Counted from the first letter of the stretch, positions 22,985-33,247 are shown. The stretch is DNA of 64,000 bases from Budorcas taxicolor (GCF_023091745.1 NC_068922.1:32592501-32656500); one strand, 5' to 3'. Notes: generated by a model from the sequence alone, not told the origin. Numbers and translations are program-made.

Positions 22985-23097
22985 AGGTTCTCTTGCTTTG
23001 CACTTACAAATTGGCTTGATTATTCAGTCATTCAGCTTCTGTCAGTTTCTCCACAAGGGTAAGAGGTCTCATCTGACCTTTAACTGAAACGCAGACT

Positions 23098-23880
23098 CAT
23101 TCTTCATTCATTCATTCAGCTTTGTATATGCCAAGGATTGTCCCAGTCACTAGGAATAGCCATAAACTAAACAAAGCCCATGCCCTCCAGGGGATTATGG
23201 TTTAGTTGAGGCAAGCAGGCCACACCCAAACATATAAATATATGCTGTGACATAGTTGCTGCTGCTGCTGCTAAGTCACTTCAGTCATGTCCGACTCTGT
23301 GCGACCCCATAGGCGGCAGCCCACCAGGCTCCCCCGTCCCTGGGATTCTCCAGGCAAGAACACTGGAATAGGTTGCCATTTCCTTCTCCAGTGCATGAAA
23401 GTGAAAGTGAAGTCGCTCAGTCGTGTCCGACTCTTCGCAACCCCATGGACTGCAGCCTACCAGGCTCCTCCATCCATGGGATTTTCCAGGCAAGAGTCCT
23501 GGAGTGGGGTGCCATTGCCTTCTCTGTGTGACATGGTAGAACATGCTAGAAATCAAATTTTAAAAAGCAAGAGGATGCAGAGTTTGGGGAATGATCAAAA
23601 ATGGCTTCTTTGAATGGGTGGCACTTGAACAGGGACCCAGATGGGGTTAGAGTGTGCACATGCAGGTGTCGGGAGGGTAGAGTTCTGGGCAGAGGGGATG
23701 ACAAAGGCACCAGTTCAGAATTACCTCCTGGGTTCAGCTGGAAACCAGCGCACCTGAGCTCAGAGAAGGGAAGGCAGGTCACAGGTCACATGGGGACTCA
23801 GACCATGGGGAAGAGTTCGGACTTTGCTGTGAGTATTGAGGGCCCAGTGGAAGGTGTTGGGCAAGAAGCAGACATAATTT
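23098..23880 (-). mobile_element. L2 LINE 3' end, antisense, split by BOV-A2
   Basis: The (ATTC)n start, 'atatgccaaggattgtccc' and 'aaagcccatgccctccaggg' match the reversed L2 3' end. After the SINE, 'tgggtggcacttgaacaggg' and 'gttctgggcagaggggatga' continue the reversed L2. The BOV-A2 at 23257-23526 inserted later. Confidence 0.72.
23257..23526 (-). mobile_element. BOV-A2 SINE, antisense, full length
   Basis: Both Bov-A monomers are present, joined by 'gaaagtgaaagtgaagt', with the (CTG)n 3' tail at the low-coordinate end. It is flanked by tgtgacatagt (23246-23256) and tgtgacatggt (23527-23537), an 11-bp target duplication with one mismatch. Confidence 0.96.
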
Positions 23881-24414
23881 GATTTAAATTGTACATTGGA
23901 AGGAAGGGAGGGAGAAGGGGAGAGAGGAAAACAGAAGAGCAAAGTGAAGCGCTGGCTGTTTTGTGGAAAGCCTGTGGAACTGGGAAAATGTGAAAGCAGG
24001 GAACAGTCAGGCAGCTAATTCATTGTCCAGACAGCCATGTTTACCGTGTTTCTTGACCTACCAGTTGAGTAACCATTCAAAAAGAGACTACGGCTTGCTT
24101 AATGAGGCTTGTTGTTCATCAGCATTTGCTGACTCCTAGCAATTGTGACTTTATTTTCTAAGTACCGTCAAGCTAGGCTCCTCCCAGTTCCTTCTAGAAC
24201 ATTCCGTGACTGGAAAACCGGTCCTCTGAGTGAGATGAGTGGACAGAGCCAATGTGAGGGGGCAGAAGGGCCTGCCCTTGGTGCAGACACTCCTGGTTTG
24301 AATGTGGCTCCTCCTTTTGTCTCAGTGAGGTGATGTGAGACTCAGTTTTCTCACGCCTGGGAGGAGGGTGGCAGTACTACAAAACTTAAGTATGTTCAGT
24401 TCGTGCAACTTCAG
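23881..24414. other. Mostly unassigned; possible MIR
   Basis: A weak sense MIR-like stretch lies at about 24285-24385 ('ctcctggtttgaatgtggctc', 'agactcagttttctcacgcc'). The rest is not recognised. Confidence 0.4.
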
Positions 24415-24510
24415 GGAGACATACGTATAACTGAATCACTTCGCTATACATCTGAAACTAATACAACATTGTAAATCCACCGTACTTCAGTAAAAAAGTA
24501 AAATTTAAAT
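24415..24510 (+). mobile_element. L1 3' terminus, sense
   Basis: 'aactgaatcacttcgctata', 'tctgaaactaatacaacatt', 'gtaaatccaccgtacttcag' and an A-rich end are the last about 90 bases of an artiodactyl L1. A second L1 piece follows immediately in the same orientation. Confidence 0.87.
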
Positions 24511-24748
24511 GCCATTTGCAGCAACATGGATGCAAGTAGAGATTATCATACTAAGTAAGATAAGTCAGAAAGAGACAAATACTATATCACATCTCACTTA
24601 TATGTGGAATCTAAATTATAATACAAACCTAAAATATGAACCTATCTGTAAAACAGAAACAGGCTCAGAGACATAGAGAACAAACTGGTGGTTGCCAAGG
24701 GGAGGTGGTTGGGAAAAAATGGAGTGGGAGTTTGGGATTAGCAGATAT

Positions 24749-24957
24749 GCCCACCAGGCTCCCCCGTCCCTGGGATTCTCCTGGCAAGAACACTGGAGTG
24801 GGTTGCCATTTCCCTCTCCAATGCATGAAAGTGAAAGTGAAGTCGCTCAGTCGTGTCCGACTCTTTGCGACCCCATGGACTGCAGCCCACCAGGCTCCTC
24901 CGTCCATGGGATTTTCCAGGCAAGAGTACTGGAGTGGGGTGCCATTGCCTTCTCTGA
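24749..24957 (-). mobile_element. BOV-A2 SINE, antisense, truncated
   Basis: The copy starts inside a monomer at 'gcccaccaggctcccccgtc' without the usual (CTG)n tail. It passes through the linker 'catgaaagtgaaagtgaagt' and a second monomer ending 'ggggtgccattgccttctct'. It interrupts the sense L1 around it. Confidence 0.93.
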
Positions 24958-25091
24958 TATAATATCTTATATATCTGCTAAGATATTATATACAGGATGG
25001 ATAAACTACAAGGTCCTACTGTATAGCACAAGGAACTATATTCAATATCCTGTGATAAATCATAATGGAAAAGAAGATGTTAAAAAAGAAT

Positions 25092-25140
25092 AGGTGTGTG
25101 TGTGTGTGTATATATATATGTGTGTGTGTGTATATATATC
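25092..25140 (+). repeat. (TG)n/(TA)n microsatellite
   Basis: Alternating blocks: (GT)8, (AT)5, (GT)6 and (AT)4, within the 3' region of an L1. The repeat numbers are likely to be polymorphic. Confidence 0.95.
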
Positions 25141-25387
25141 TGAGTCACTTTACAGTGGAAATTAACAGAGCATTGTAAATGACAATACTTCAATTAAATA
25201 GTTTTAAAATTTTAATAAAGAAGTAAAACCCCATGTAAAATTTACCTTTACTTCAAAATGTGATTTAAGAGGAATATTTTAGATACTTAGCAGTTAAAGT
25301 AGATAACATTTGCCCATAACTCTTTCAGTAAAATGGACAGTGGTGGGCAATGACTCATGTTTCCCTCTTCGAGTCTTTGGGCACCCA

Positions 25388-25600
25388 CTGCCTGCGTTCT
25401 AGACTGAATGGTACACCCCCTACACCCAAATTCCTATGTAGATGCCCTGACGTCAATATATGTCTGAATGTGACAGTGTTTGTAGATGGGGCCTTTAGAA
25501 AAATAAGTTAAACCTAGGCCCTAAGTCCTAATTCAGTATGACTGGTGTCCTTATAAGCAGAGATGTCTAGGGTGGCCAAATCAGGGGCAGAAGCTGTGGG
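25388..25600 (+). mobile_element. MLT1-type LTR fragment, sense
   Basis: 'cccaaattcctatgtagatg', 'ctgaatgtgacagtgtttg', 'tagatggggcctttagaaa' and 'tatgactggtgtccttataa' match the 5' half of a mammalian MaLR (MLT1) LTR. Subfamily not assigned. Confidence 0.7.
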
Positions 25601-25613
25601 GGGGGGGGGGGGG
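25598..25613 (+). repeat. Poly(G) run of 16
   Basis: An uninterrupted run of 16 G lies between two opposed MLT1-like pieces. Such long G runs are uncommon and prone to length error in assemblies. Confidence 0.97.
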
Positions 25614-25744
25614 TTCCTGCAGATGACTGGGAGAAAGGGGTCTGTTCCAGACCTCTCTCTTTTCCTTGTAGATAGATAAGTCTTCCTTCTGTTTCTCTAC
25701 ACGTCATCTTCTCTCTTTGTGGGTCTGTGTGTTTAAATTTCCCC

Positions 25745-25910
25745 CTTTTTGTAAGGACACCAGTCGTATTGAATCAGTGCCCACAATAATGACCTCATTT
25801 TAACTGGATTCCCTTTGTAAAGACTCTGCCTCCAAATCGGGTCATGTTCTGAGGGAAGGGCTGCACCATGAATCTTGAGAGACATAGTTCAACTCATAAC
25901 AGGTCACTGC
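25745..25910 (-). mobile_element. MLT1-type LTR fragment, antisense
   Basis: 'gtaaggacaccagtcgtatt', 'aatgacctcattttaactgg', 'tttgtaaagactctgcctcc' and 'caactcataacag' are the reversed 5' half of an MLT1-type LTR, covering the same part of the family as 25388-25600 in the other orientation. Confidence 0.7.
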
Positions 25911-25989
25911 ACGGAGGATGGTGACTAGAGTCTTGTGTTTTTCCCTCTGTTAATTTATACGCGGTGCTTTCTCCAGAGGACAGTGGCGT

Positions 25990-26075
25990 GAAAAGAGTCA
26001 GAAAGACCTGGGTTAAAATTCGGACTTTCCCACTTACTCAGCTGTGAGTTCTCAACCAAGTTCCTGCGTCAGTTG
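25990..26075 (+). mobile_element. MIR fragment, sense
   Basis: 'agacctgggttaaaattcgg', 'cccacttactcagctgtgag' and 'tctcaaccaagttcctgc' follow the MIR tRNA-derived head and core. Confidence 0.6.
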
Positions 26076-26084
26076 TGTTTTCTG

Positions 26085-26310
26085 TGCAACAAATATTTAT
26101 ATAAAGATCTTAACAAGTGCCGAGTATTGTTCTAAGTCCTTTAAAGATATTACCTTATTTAATCCTTGCTGTAACTCCAGGAAATTGGTACAGTTGGTAT
26201 TCTTGTTTTCTTAAGGGAGACCATTAAGTAACTTGCTCAAAATCATACAGCTAGTAACTAAGCAGAACTTAAATCCACCTGATTATTCTCAGGGTTAATG
26301 TATTTAACCC
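26085..26310 (-). mobile_element. MIR, antisense
   Basis: 'gtattgttctaagtccttt', 'taccttatttaatccttgct', 'taagtaacttgctcaaaatc' and 'atacagctagtaactaagca' form a near-complete reversed MIR. It lies next to a sense MIR fragment. Confidence 0.85.
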
Positions 26311-26872
26311 ACCCTGCTGTGCTGCTGTGGATTTCTGGACTCTGTACAATAATAACTTGACAACAGTTGTGAGAATTCAGTAAATGTTAGTTTCCTGTTC
26401 TCTTATTTCATCAATTCATATACAGATAGATATAGATACATACATATAAAATATTATCATATGTCCATCTTATATAACAGATATATTTGTAAATATACAT
26501 ATATTTAGAGGATTAGGGAACATGTAAATATTAAGTAAATATATATTTAGAGGATAAAATGACAAATAAACTGGCTGAAGTTTGGTGAAAACTCACTGCA
26601 GTTGGAATCGTAAATTGAGAGCACAAGTGTAAACAATGATGTGGTGAGAAACAGACCAAAAGAAACAGGCTTTTTTTGGACTTTTGTCTAACCCTTTGAC
26701 TAAGTTTCCCTAGTTTGACCTTTATATTTTGGAAAGATTCAAAACTGTTGTTGAACTAGTCATTCAGAGTTTGGGGTTTCGTTTTTACCCTAGTACCTGT
26801 AGTTTGTTGGTTATATAACATTGAGTTGATCATGGTTTCTCCTTAATAGAAACGTCTTGTGTAATGAGGATA
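26311..26872. other. Unassigned; AT-rich tract
   Basis: 26400-26560 is a TATA/TAGA-rich low-complexity stretch in which 'atatatttagaggat' occurs twice. No gene or repeat family is recognised elsewhere. Confidence 0.5.
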
Positions 26873-27090
26873 AGCGCTTCCCAGGTGGCTCAGTGGTTTA
26901 AAAAAAAAACAAATCCACCTGCCAATACAGGAGATGCAGGTTTGATTCCTGGGCCCGGAAGACCCTCTGGAGAAGGGCATGGCAACCCACTTGAGTATTC
27001 TTCCCTGGGCAATCCCACAGACAGAGCCTGGCGGGCTGTAGTCCATGGGGTTGCAGAGAGTCAGACATGACTTAGTGACTAAACAACAAG
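26873..27090 (+). mobile_element. Bov-tA SINE
   Basis: The head 'cgcttcccaggtggctcagt' is followed by an unusual internal A-run (ttaaaaaaaaaacaaa), then the normal body to 'cagacatgacttagtgacta'. The internal A-run is a lineage-specific expansion. Confidence 0.92.
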
Positions 27091-28004
27091 TCCTTTAACA
27101 TTATTCTCTTTTTCTCAGTTCCATATCAAGTTTCACTGGGAAACTGACCCCATCTGATCTCCCTCAGGGACAGGAGAGGACATTGTCTAGCAGCTGGCAC
27201 TCTGAGAACTGGTGCAAATTGCTGTGTCTGATAGTTTATCTTGAACTAGGGTATTTACAGCTAGCCACAGAGCCTCAATTTAACAAAATTGCAGCACTTA
27301 GTATTTAAAAGAGGCTTGCACTTGAGGGAAGAACAGAGAGAGTTTTCTTTTCCATCACCTATGTTCTTTTGGTAAAAGAGTTTCCAGTGTCATTGGTTTC
27401 AAATTTAAGAGCATTCCTTTCCTTTTCTGTGTGCAGATCAATGTGTTTTGATCCTTATTCAGTTATTTCTAGAGCTCTCTGATTAATACACTGGAGAGAT
27501 GAATACACATGAGAAAGGGTTGAGATGTCCTTACCATGTCTTATTCTGAAGACCATAGACCAGATACAGCAAGTGAGGTGAGCACAGCACTATGGGATTT
27601 TAGGAGTGGTGACAATTGATAACTGGAACATCAGGAACCTTCCTGGAATTGGTGGTGGTGGTGCTGAACTGGAGAGAAGTCATATTTGAGAAGCCACGAT
27701 GTTTTGGGAGAACTTCTCATGAAACAGCAGGAGAAGAGTGTGGTCCAGAGCATAGATGTGAGGAAAGTTGAAGGTCAGTGTCCATATGAGATGAAATACA
27801 GGGAACTGAAGGATGGAGGGAGAGAAAGGGATGGCAAACAGACGTTATCCTGGGTTAGAGATGACCTTAAATGTTACTTTCTTTATGATGATGATTGTTC
27901 TTTAGAGAAGATATTGAACCAAGGAGCGAAATGACCTAAGCTTTACTTGAAGCCAAGTAATCTGACCTCAAAACATTAGGCTGCATGAAATGTTCAAGAG
28001 GACT
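27091..28004. other. Unassigned sequence
   Basis: I see no recognised repeat or exon. An 82-codon + frame (27686-27934) lacks recognisable features. Confidence 0.45.
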
Positions 28005-28195
28005 GGGAACTTCCCTAGTGATCCAGGGAATGTCCAAGGTGATCCCTGGAACCTCCTTTCATCTTCCAGTGCAGGAGATACAAGTTCAGTCTTTGGTTGG
28101 GAAACTAAGATCCCACATGCCTCTCAGCCAAAAACCAAAACATAAAACAGAAGCAATATTGAAACAAATTCAATAAAGACTTTAAAAATGTTCAT
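28005..28195 (+). mobile_element. CHR-type SINE
   Basis: 'gggaacttccctagtgatcc', 'gggaaactaagatcccacat', 'cataaaacagaagcaatatt' and 'aataaagactttaaaaatg' are CHR landmarks. An extra internal piece near 28030-28055 makes the head longer than usual. Confidence 0.82.
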
Positions 28196-28760
28196 GTTAA
28201 AAAGCAATTAAAGAGAAGTTCAAGAGGATGAAAGTGAGATGAAAGCATTGGAATGATTGGGCAAGAAGTTGCAGGGACCTTGTGTGGAGAGGTGACTGTC
28301 GGACTGGGAATGAGATCTCTGCAAGGAAAGATCAACCATCCTGGACTAATAATCAGATGTAAGGGGCAGAGATGAGCCAGAATAAAGATAGCGCTCCTGA
28401 ATGTGTATTGGTAGATGTTCTCCATGACGTTACTTAGCATCACCAAAGAAATTATGATCTTGCCCAAATCACGTTGCAACTCTCTGTGGTGTTATCTTCT
28501 GTATTTATACATTTCTCAAAAACCTCTAATTGTCTAATATACAGTGTGACTCTCCTTAAAGAAGATGGCCTTGTCCCAGTCCCTAAACTTATTTGTCCAC
28601 AGAAACATCTTTTTAAAAAATGAATTTCTAAAAAATACTGCATTTTCCGAAACATTATTTGAGGACATATATTACTATGCTTGAAATATACCCCAAAATA
28701 ATAATGTTTCTGAAAATGCAAAACTTTTTAGAAATTCTTTTTTCATTTTCTTAATAAATA
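28196..28760. other. Unassigned sequence
   Basis: I see no confident repeat. The purine-rich stretch at 28200-28330 may be eroded L2, but I cannot show it. Confidence 0.4.
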
Positions 28761-28922
28761 GGCCTGGGTTCCATCCCTGGGTTGGGAAGATCCCCTGGAG
28801 AAGGGAATAGGAACCCACTCCAGTATTCTTGCCTGGAGAATTCCATGGACAGAGGAGCCTGGCGGGCTACAGTCCATGGAGTGGCATAGAGTCAGACACG
28901 ACTGAGCGACTAACACACACAC
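28761..28922 (+). mobile_element. Bov-tA SINE, 5'-truncated
   Basis: It starts inside the element at 'gcctgggttccatccctggg' and runs to 'cagacacgactgagcgacta' with a short (AC)n tail. Confidence 0.92.
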
Positions 28923-29007
28923 TGCTATGTTTGGAGAATGATGACGTGATTAATAAAAACTTGGAAATTGAAGTGAGAATTTGATTGGATTAAAAGGATA
29001 ACACTGA

Positions 29008-29138
29008 CATGCTAAGCTGCTAAGTCACTTCAGTCGTGTCCGAGTCTCTATGACCCCATAGACGGCAGCCCACCAGGCTCCTCTGTTCCTGGGGTTCTCC
29101 AGGCAAGAACACTGGAGTGGATTGCCATTTCCTTCTGG
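29008..29138 (-). mobile_element. BOV-A2 SINE, single antisense monomer
   Basis: 'ctgctaagtcacttcagtcg' through 'caggcaagaacactggagtg' to 'gattgccatttccttctgg'. The 'agacggcagcccaccaggct' text is that of the 3' BOV-A2 monomer. Confidence 0.9.
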
Positions 29139-29147
29139 AGGTGTTAA

Positions 29148-29560
29148 ATTTTAGATGCCAGAGCCCATGTAAGTTGGAAACATCTAGAAGCATGCATATT
29201 TCCTGGAACTTCAGCTAAAAGGAGAGGTTTGGGTAGAAAGATGCATTTGGAGTTATCATCTAGAGATGATCATTGAATCCACCAAGGTAAGATCAGTTCA
29301 GAAGAGAAAACTTTCTGGGATATCTGTGAGATAAAAGAGAGAGAAATGGCAACAGAGACCGAGAAAGGGTTGGTCAGAAGGAGAACTGGGATCCTTCTCT
29401 TTTAGGAAATAAGGTTGGAACTTTCAAGATTTGGAAGATAAGTTACTGACCTTGGAAAGAATAGTTTGAATAAAATGTGAAAGAGATGAAAGCCCTGTTT
29501 AGGAGATCTTGGAGCGACTTAAAGAGAAAGCATGACGGCAAAGTATATTTTATTCCTTGT
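29148..29560 (-). mobile_element. Probable L2 ORF2-region fragment, antisense
   Basis: The purine-rich text 'aaggagaggtttgggtagaa' and 'gcatttggagttatcatcta' resembles the reversed middle of L2. It is eroded, with no open frame of use. Confidence 0.45.
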
Positions 29561-29716
29561 ATAGAGAAAGTTATCAATGAAATAAATATTGAATGTAAGT
29601 TTTAGGAAAAGTAGGACTCAGACTTTTCTTTAAGGATTAAGCAAAAGATGAAGTAGAAGAAAAGAGGGATCAGTGGGGGAGAGGGAAATATTTGCTTTAC
29701 CACTAAATTCATGGAT

Positions 29717-30130
29717 CAGTAGTTCTTAAATTTTGGCCTGCATCAGAATCTCTAGATGTCTTGTTAAAACACAGACTGCCCCAGGACTTCCTTGGCAGTC
29801 CAAAGCTTGAGACTTTGCCTTCCAGTGTAGTGGGTGTAGGTTCAGTCCCTAGTTGGGAGCTAAGATCCCACTTGCCTTGTGGCAAAAAAAAAAAAAAAAC
29901 ACCATAAAACAGAAACAGTGTTGCAACAGATTCACTAAAGACTTTAAAGTGTAGTCCATGTTTAAAAAAAAAAGTCTTTAACAAAATACAGACCACTCCA
30001 CCCTATGCCTAGAGTTTTGGGTCCAGTAGGTCTGGGAACCCAGTGACATATTGGAACCCACTGACATATACAACAAGTTCCCATGTGCTCCTGATGCTGT
30101 CAGTCTGGGGACCACAATCTGAGAGCCTCT
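29717..30130 (+). mobile_element. MER5A (hAT-type DNA transposon remnant), split by a CHR SINE
   Basis: Left part: 'agtagttcttaaattttggc', 'gcatcagaatctctagatg', 'cttgttaaaacacagactgc'. Right part: 'gtccagtaggtctggg', 'acaagttcccatgtgctcct', 'ggggaccacaatctgagagc'. Both ends of MER5A, including the terminal inverted region, are visible. It is a non-autonomous element with no coding content. Confidence 0.88.
29784..29982 (+). mobile_element. CHR-type SINE inside MER5A
   Basis: 'ggacttccttggcagtccaa', 'gggagctaagatcccacttg', 'accataaaacagaaacagtg' and 'agactttaaagtgtagtcca'. It is flanked by 18-bp copies of MER5A sequence at 29766-29783 and 29983-30000 (14 of 18 matching), the aged target-site duplication. 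Confidence 0.93.
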
Positions 30131-31049
30131 AGAGAAGGGAGAATGCAGAACCCAGGTTGCAGATCAAAGGTGAGCTTTGAAAGAGAAAAGACACCTGTTT
30201 ATGAGAAAATGACCAGAAGTGAAAGAAGAAACGGTGGATAAAGGCACATAAAATTTTGAAACAGGGATAGAACAGTGATGGCAGTTTCTGGAATTGAAGA
30301 ATACGAAGTAGAAGCCAGCAAGTTGTGACTGGGGATACTGAAGTTTTGATGGTTGTTTTGCCACAAGTTTTAATTTTCATCTCAGGTTCAAAGGATTTGT
30401 TAACAGAAGAAACCACTTGTTATGCACAAATAAACAATTTAAATACTTAATAGAGAATTATCTAACTTACTTTTGATATACAATCATTAGAAGAAAAGAG
30501 AAAGAGAAGCATTAGAGGAGAGTAACAGCACATACCTCACTGAACTGGGCCAACTAACATCCAGATTCAAACGGTGCTGGGAAGTCCCAGTTGGGAAAAG
30601 GTCCTGGACAGTGCATCTATCTGACAAGCTCGACGTTAAATTGCAGTTTTGGGGGTTCCTGCTTATAATCCTAACCTGCAAACTGATACTATCATCAGTT
30701 TGTGAGCAAAAACACAGCTCTAGTTTCACTTTAACCGTTTTACAATGCTGTTTGTTTTATCTTGGGAGTCACAGGATTTTTGTTAAATCCCAAGCATGGT
30801 TGGCCAGACCTCCAGGGGCTCAAGAATTCCAAGACCCACTCTCTATCTTTTCTATAATGCCACTCAGCTTACTGGTAACAACTGGTACACTGGCGAGCAG
30901 ACACATCATTGGGGCAGTGTCCAGGCAGGTCAGAAGCAAGGTCAGAGGCCTGTCTGCTTTCTTGTCTCTGAAGCCTGAACAAGAGTTTCTCCATTTTAAT
31001 TTCCCTAACAACAGTGAAGATGGACAGAATAGGGGCTTTTCTGGAAGTT
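30131..31049. other. Unassigned; carries the longest non-BovB + strand ORF
   Basis: A 162-codon + frame (30611-31099) starts here and runs into a CHR SINE. It has a hydrophobic N-terminal stretch, but I recognise no domain, and its end lies in SINE sequence, which argues against a native protein. No repeat family is recognised at 30131-30610. Confidence 0.4.
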
Positions 31050-31218
31050 CAATGATTGGAATTTCGCCTCCCAGTGGGATTCAATCCCTGGTTGGGTAGT
31101 TAGGATCCCACACTCCTTGTGATCAAAAAATCAAAACAAGGGGAAAAAAGGAAGGAATATTGTAACAAATTCAATAAAGACCTTAAAAATAGACCACATC
31201 AAAAAGAAAAAAAAAAAA
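31050..31218 (+). mobile_element. CHR-type SINE, 5' part missing
   Basis: 'gattcaatccctggttgggt', 'agttaggatcccacactcc', 'aggaatattgtaacaaattc' and 'aataaagaccttaaaaatag', ending in an A-rich tract. The tRNA-like head is truncated or degenerate. Confidence 0.83.
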
Positions 31219-31280
31219 GGACAAGACTGAAGAAAATGCTCTGAATCCAGTGCTGAAACCATCAAGGAAGGAAAATTCTT

Positions 31281-31836
31281 TGTAGGGGAGGGAAATTCTC
31301 ATTCCTTCTACACTCCTAGGTTCTCCCACTTGGGCCCTATAGCGTTAGGTTGACAAAAGACAAAATCACAAGAGAAGAACAGTTGATTAACGTGGGCAGC
31401 ACACATCACACGGGAGAAACCTGAGTGAAGAGTGACTTCAAGGGATGCTTAGAATTCGGGCTTCAGTAGCATCTTAAGAAAAGGACAATAGATGTTCAGG
31501 GAAAGGATAAGACCGAAGAAAAGGAGTTTGGGTTTCTAGGATGAATTTATTCCCAAGTTGTGGGAAGGTGAATAGATGGGGGAAAAACAATGAAGTAAGG
31601 TTTGTTGGGAAAAGTCCTTTTGGTACCAACTTTCCATCATCTTCCTGGCCATAAAGCCTCCCTAGAACAAGTGACTTATGACAGTCCCTATTTTTCCAAA
31701 GTTTCTACCTTTAATCACTTAAAGGAAGCTACAAGAAAGTTTCTTTCTGCATCTCTTCATTCTCATGTGCCTCCAGCTCTAAAAGAGTCCTTATGCCAGT
31801 GTGGCATATTTGGGGTGGTGTATTCTGGTCTCTACA
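31281..31836 (+). mobile_element. Solo LTR, same family as the copy at 22.2 kb
   Basis: It starts 'tgtaggggagggaaattctc' and ends 'gtattctggtctctaca', a TG...CA pair. Shared features with 22151-22677 are the start, the 'acaagagaagaacagttgattaac' block and the '...atttggggtggtgtattctgg' end. It is probably an old ERVL-class LTR; family name tentative. No internal retroviral genes adjoin it. Confidence 0.62.
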
Positions 31837-31936
31837 ATGGCCATGTGCGAAAGGGATGTCTCTTATATTAGACAGGCCATGACTGTGGGGTCCTGTGCTC
31901 TAGACATTGTATCAGGGGCAGCAAAGAACATCTGCG

Positions 31937-32370
31937 GTCATTTTTATTTTATTATTGGAATACAATCGCTTAGCAATGTTGTGTTACTTTTCTGCTGTCC
32001 AACAAGGTGAATTAGCCATATGTGTGTATACACACACACCCCGTCTCTTAGACCTCCCTCCTACCCACCGCCTCATCCCACTGCTCTAGGTCACCACTGA
32101 GCTGCCTGTGCTATACAGCAGCTTCCCCCGTCTGTCTGTTTCACACATGTGCTGTGCTGCGCTTAGTCGCTCAGTCGTGTCTGGTTCTTAGGACCCCATG
32201 GACTGCAGCCCGCCAGGCTCCTCTGTCCCTGGGGATTCTCCAGGCAAGAATACTGGAGTGGGTTCCATGCCCTCCTCCAGGGATTTCACACATGGTAGTG
32301 TATATATGTCAGTCCTACTCTTATAATTCATCCCACTCTCCCCTTACCCTCTACTGTGCCCACCAAGTTC
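31937..32370 (-). mobile_element. L1 3' end, antisense, split by a Bov-tA
   Basis: 'attggaatacaatcgcttag', 'caatgttgtgttacttttct', 'gcctcatcccactgctctag' and 'gctatacagcagcttccccc' precede the SINE; 'cacatggtagtgtatatatg' and 'ttcatcccactctccc' follow it. These are reversed ruminant L1 3' landmarks. Confidence 0.83.
32150..32283 (-). mobile_element. Bov-tA SINE, antisense, 5'-truncated, perfect target duplication
   Basis: It runs from 'tgctgtgctgcgcttagtcg' to 'gggttccatgccctcctcca'. It is flanked by identical 11-mers tttcacacatg at 32139-32149 and 32284-32294. The perfect duplication implies a relatively recent insertion into the antisense L1. Confidence 0.95.
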
Positions 32371-32504
32371 ATTTACTTAAAAAGAGTAAGAGAACACACA
32401 GCCTTTATTACAGAAAGTCATGAGGGAATTGATGTAATCAAGCTGAGTTAGTGTTTCAGCTAAGGCAGAGTCAGAGGGAATCTAAGGAGACTCACAAGCC
32501 CTGC

Positions 32505-32675
32505 CCCAGCCCTTGGCATGTACCAACTCCTTTCATCCTCACAGGGACCCTGTGACGTTGGTACTGTTACCCCATTTTACAGTTAAAGAAATGAGGTCAT
32601 GAGAAAGGAAGGAGTTTGCCAAGTTCACACAACTAGTAAATGATGAAGCCAGGAAAGGAATCCAGGCACAGCCTC
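32505..32675 (-). mobile_element. MIR, antisense
   Basis: 'actcctttcatcctcacagg', 'gttaccccattttacagtta', 'aagaaatgaggtcatgagaa' and 'cacacaactagtaaatgatg' form a clear reversed MIR. Confidence 0.85.
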
Positions 32676-33247
32676 TGGGGAGCTTGACAGGCTCTCACCA
32701 AGCTGACCTGGCATTTTGATTTTCCATCACCCTTCTGCCAGGTCCCTTCCCCACGAGCCAGTGCCCAATGAGGAGACTGTCCTCCCAGGGACTGGCCTTG
32801 GAGTGCATCCTAGGGGCTGTGCTCCATCTTACTGCATTATCCCAGAGCTGCAGTTCCTTGAACACGATTGAAGTACATCTGCCGTCAGAGTAGAAAAGAG
32901 GCCCCTCGTGGTGTTGCACTTTGCCAGGTTTTGCAGCAGGAGGCAGGATGAGACGGAATGGCTCATAGTACAGACTCAGAGCCCTCAAAAGACCCCCTTC
33001 CCACCAGAATAGAAGGGCAGGGTGGGGGCATTAGGCAGAAAGCATTTCATCCACTCGGTGACTTCGTTTCTCTTCGGTATAAAAGGATTTGTTGTTTTCT
33101 CTGTTCCTGGGTCTATGTCCTCAAGTTAAGTCTGTAAACTCCAGAACTGGACTGTTAACACACAACTCCAGCAATCCTAAGGAATGATTGATTTACAACA
33201 AACACATGTGCTACATTTCTCTTTATATCTCTTCTTTTAAAGATAAA
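32676..33247. other. Unassigned sequence
   Basis: Moderately GC-rich at first, without CpG clustering. A 97-codon minus frame (32695-32988) has no recognisable domain. Confidence 0.45.

Larger units (their letters stand above)
24515..25230 (+). mobile_element. L1 3' end, sense, split by a BOV-A2
   Basis: Sense L1 landmarks run on both sides of a SINE: 'gcagcaacatggatgcaagt', 'acagaaacaggctcagaga' and 'gggagtttgggattagcag' before it; 'caaggtcctactgtatagca', 'aataaatcata'-type text and 'attgtaaatgacaatacttc' after it. A (TG)n(TA)n tract lies at 25092-25140. Confidence 0.9.
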
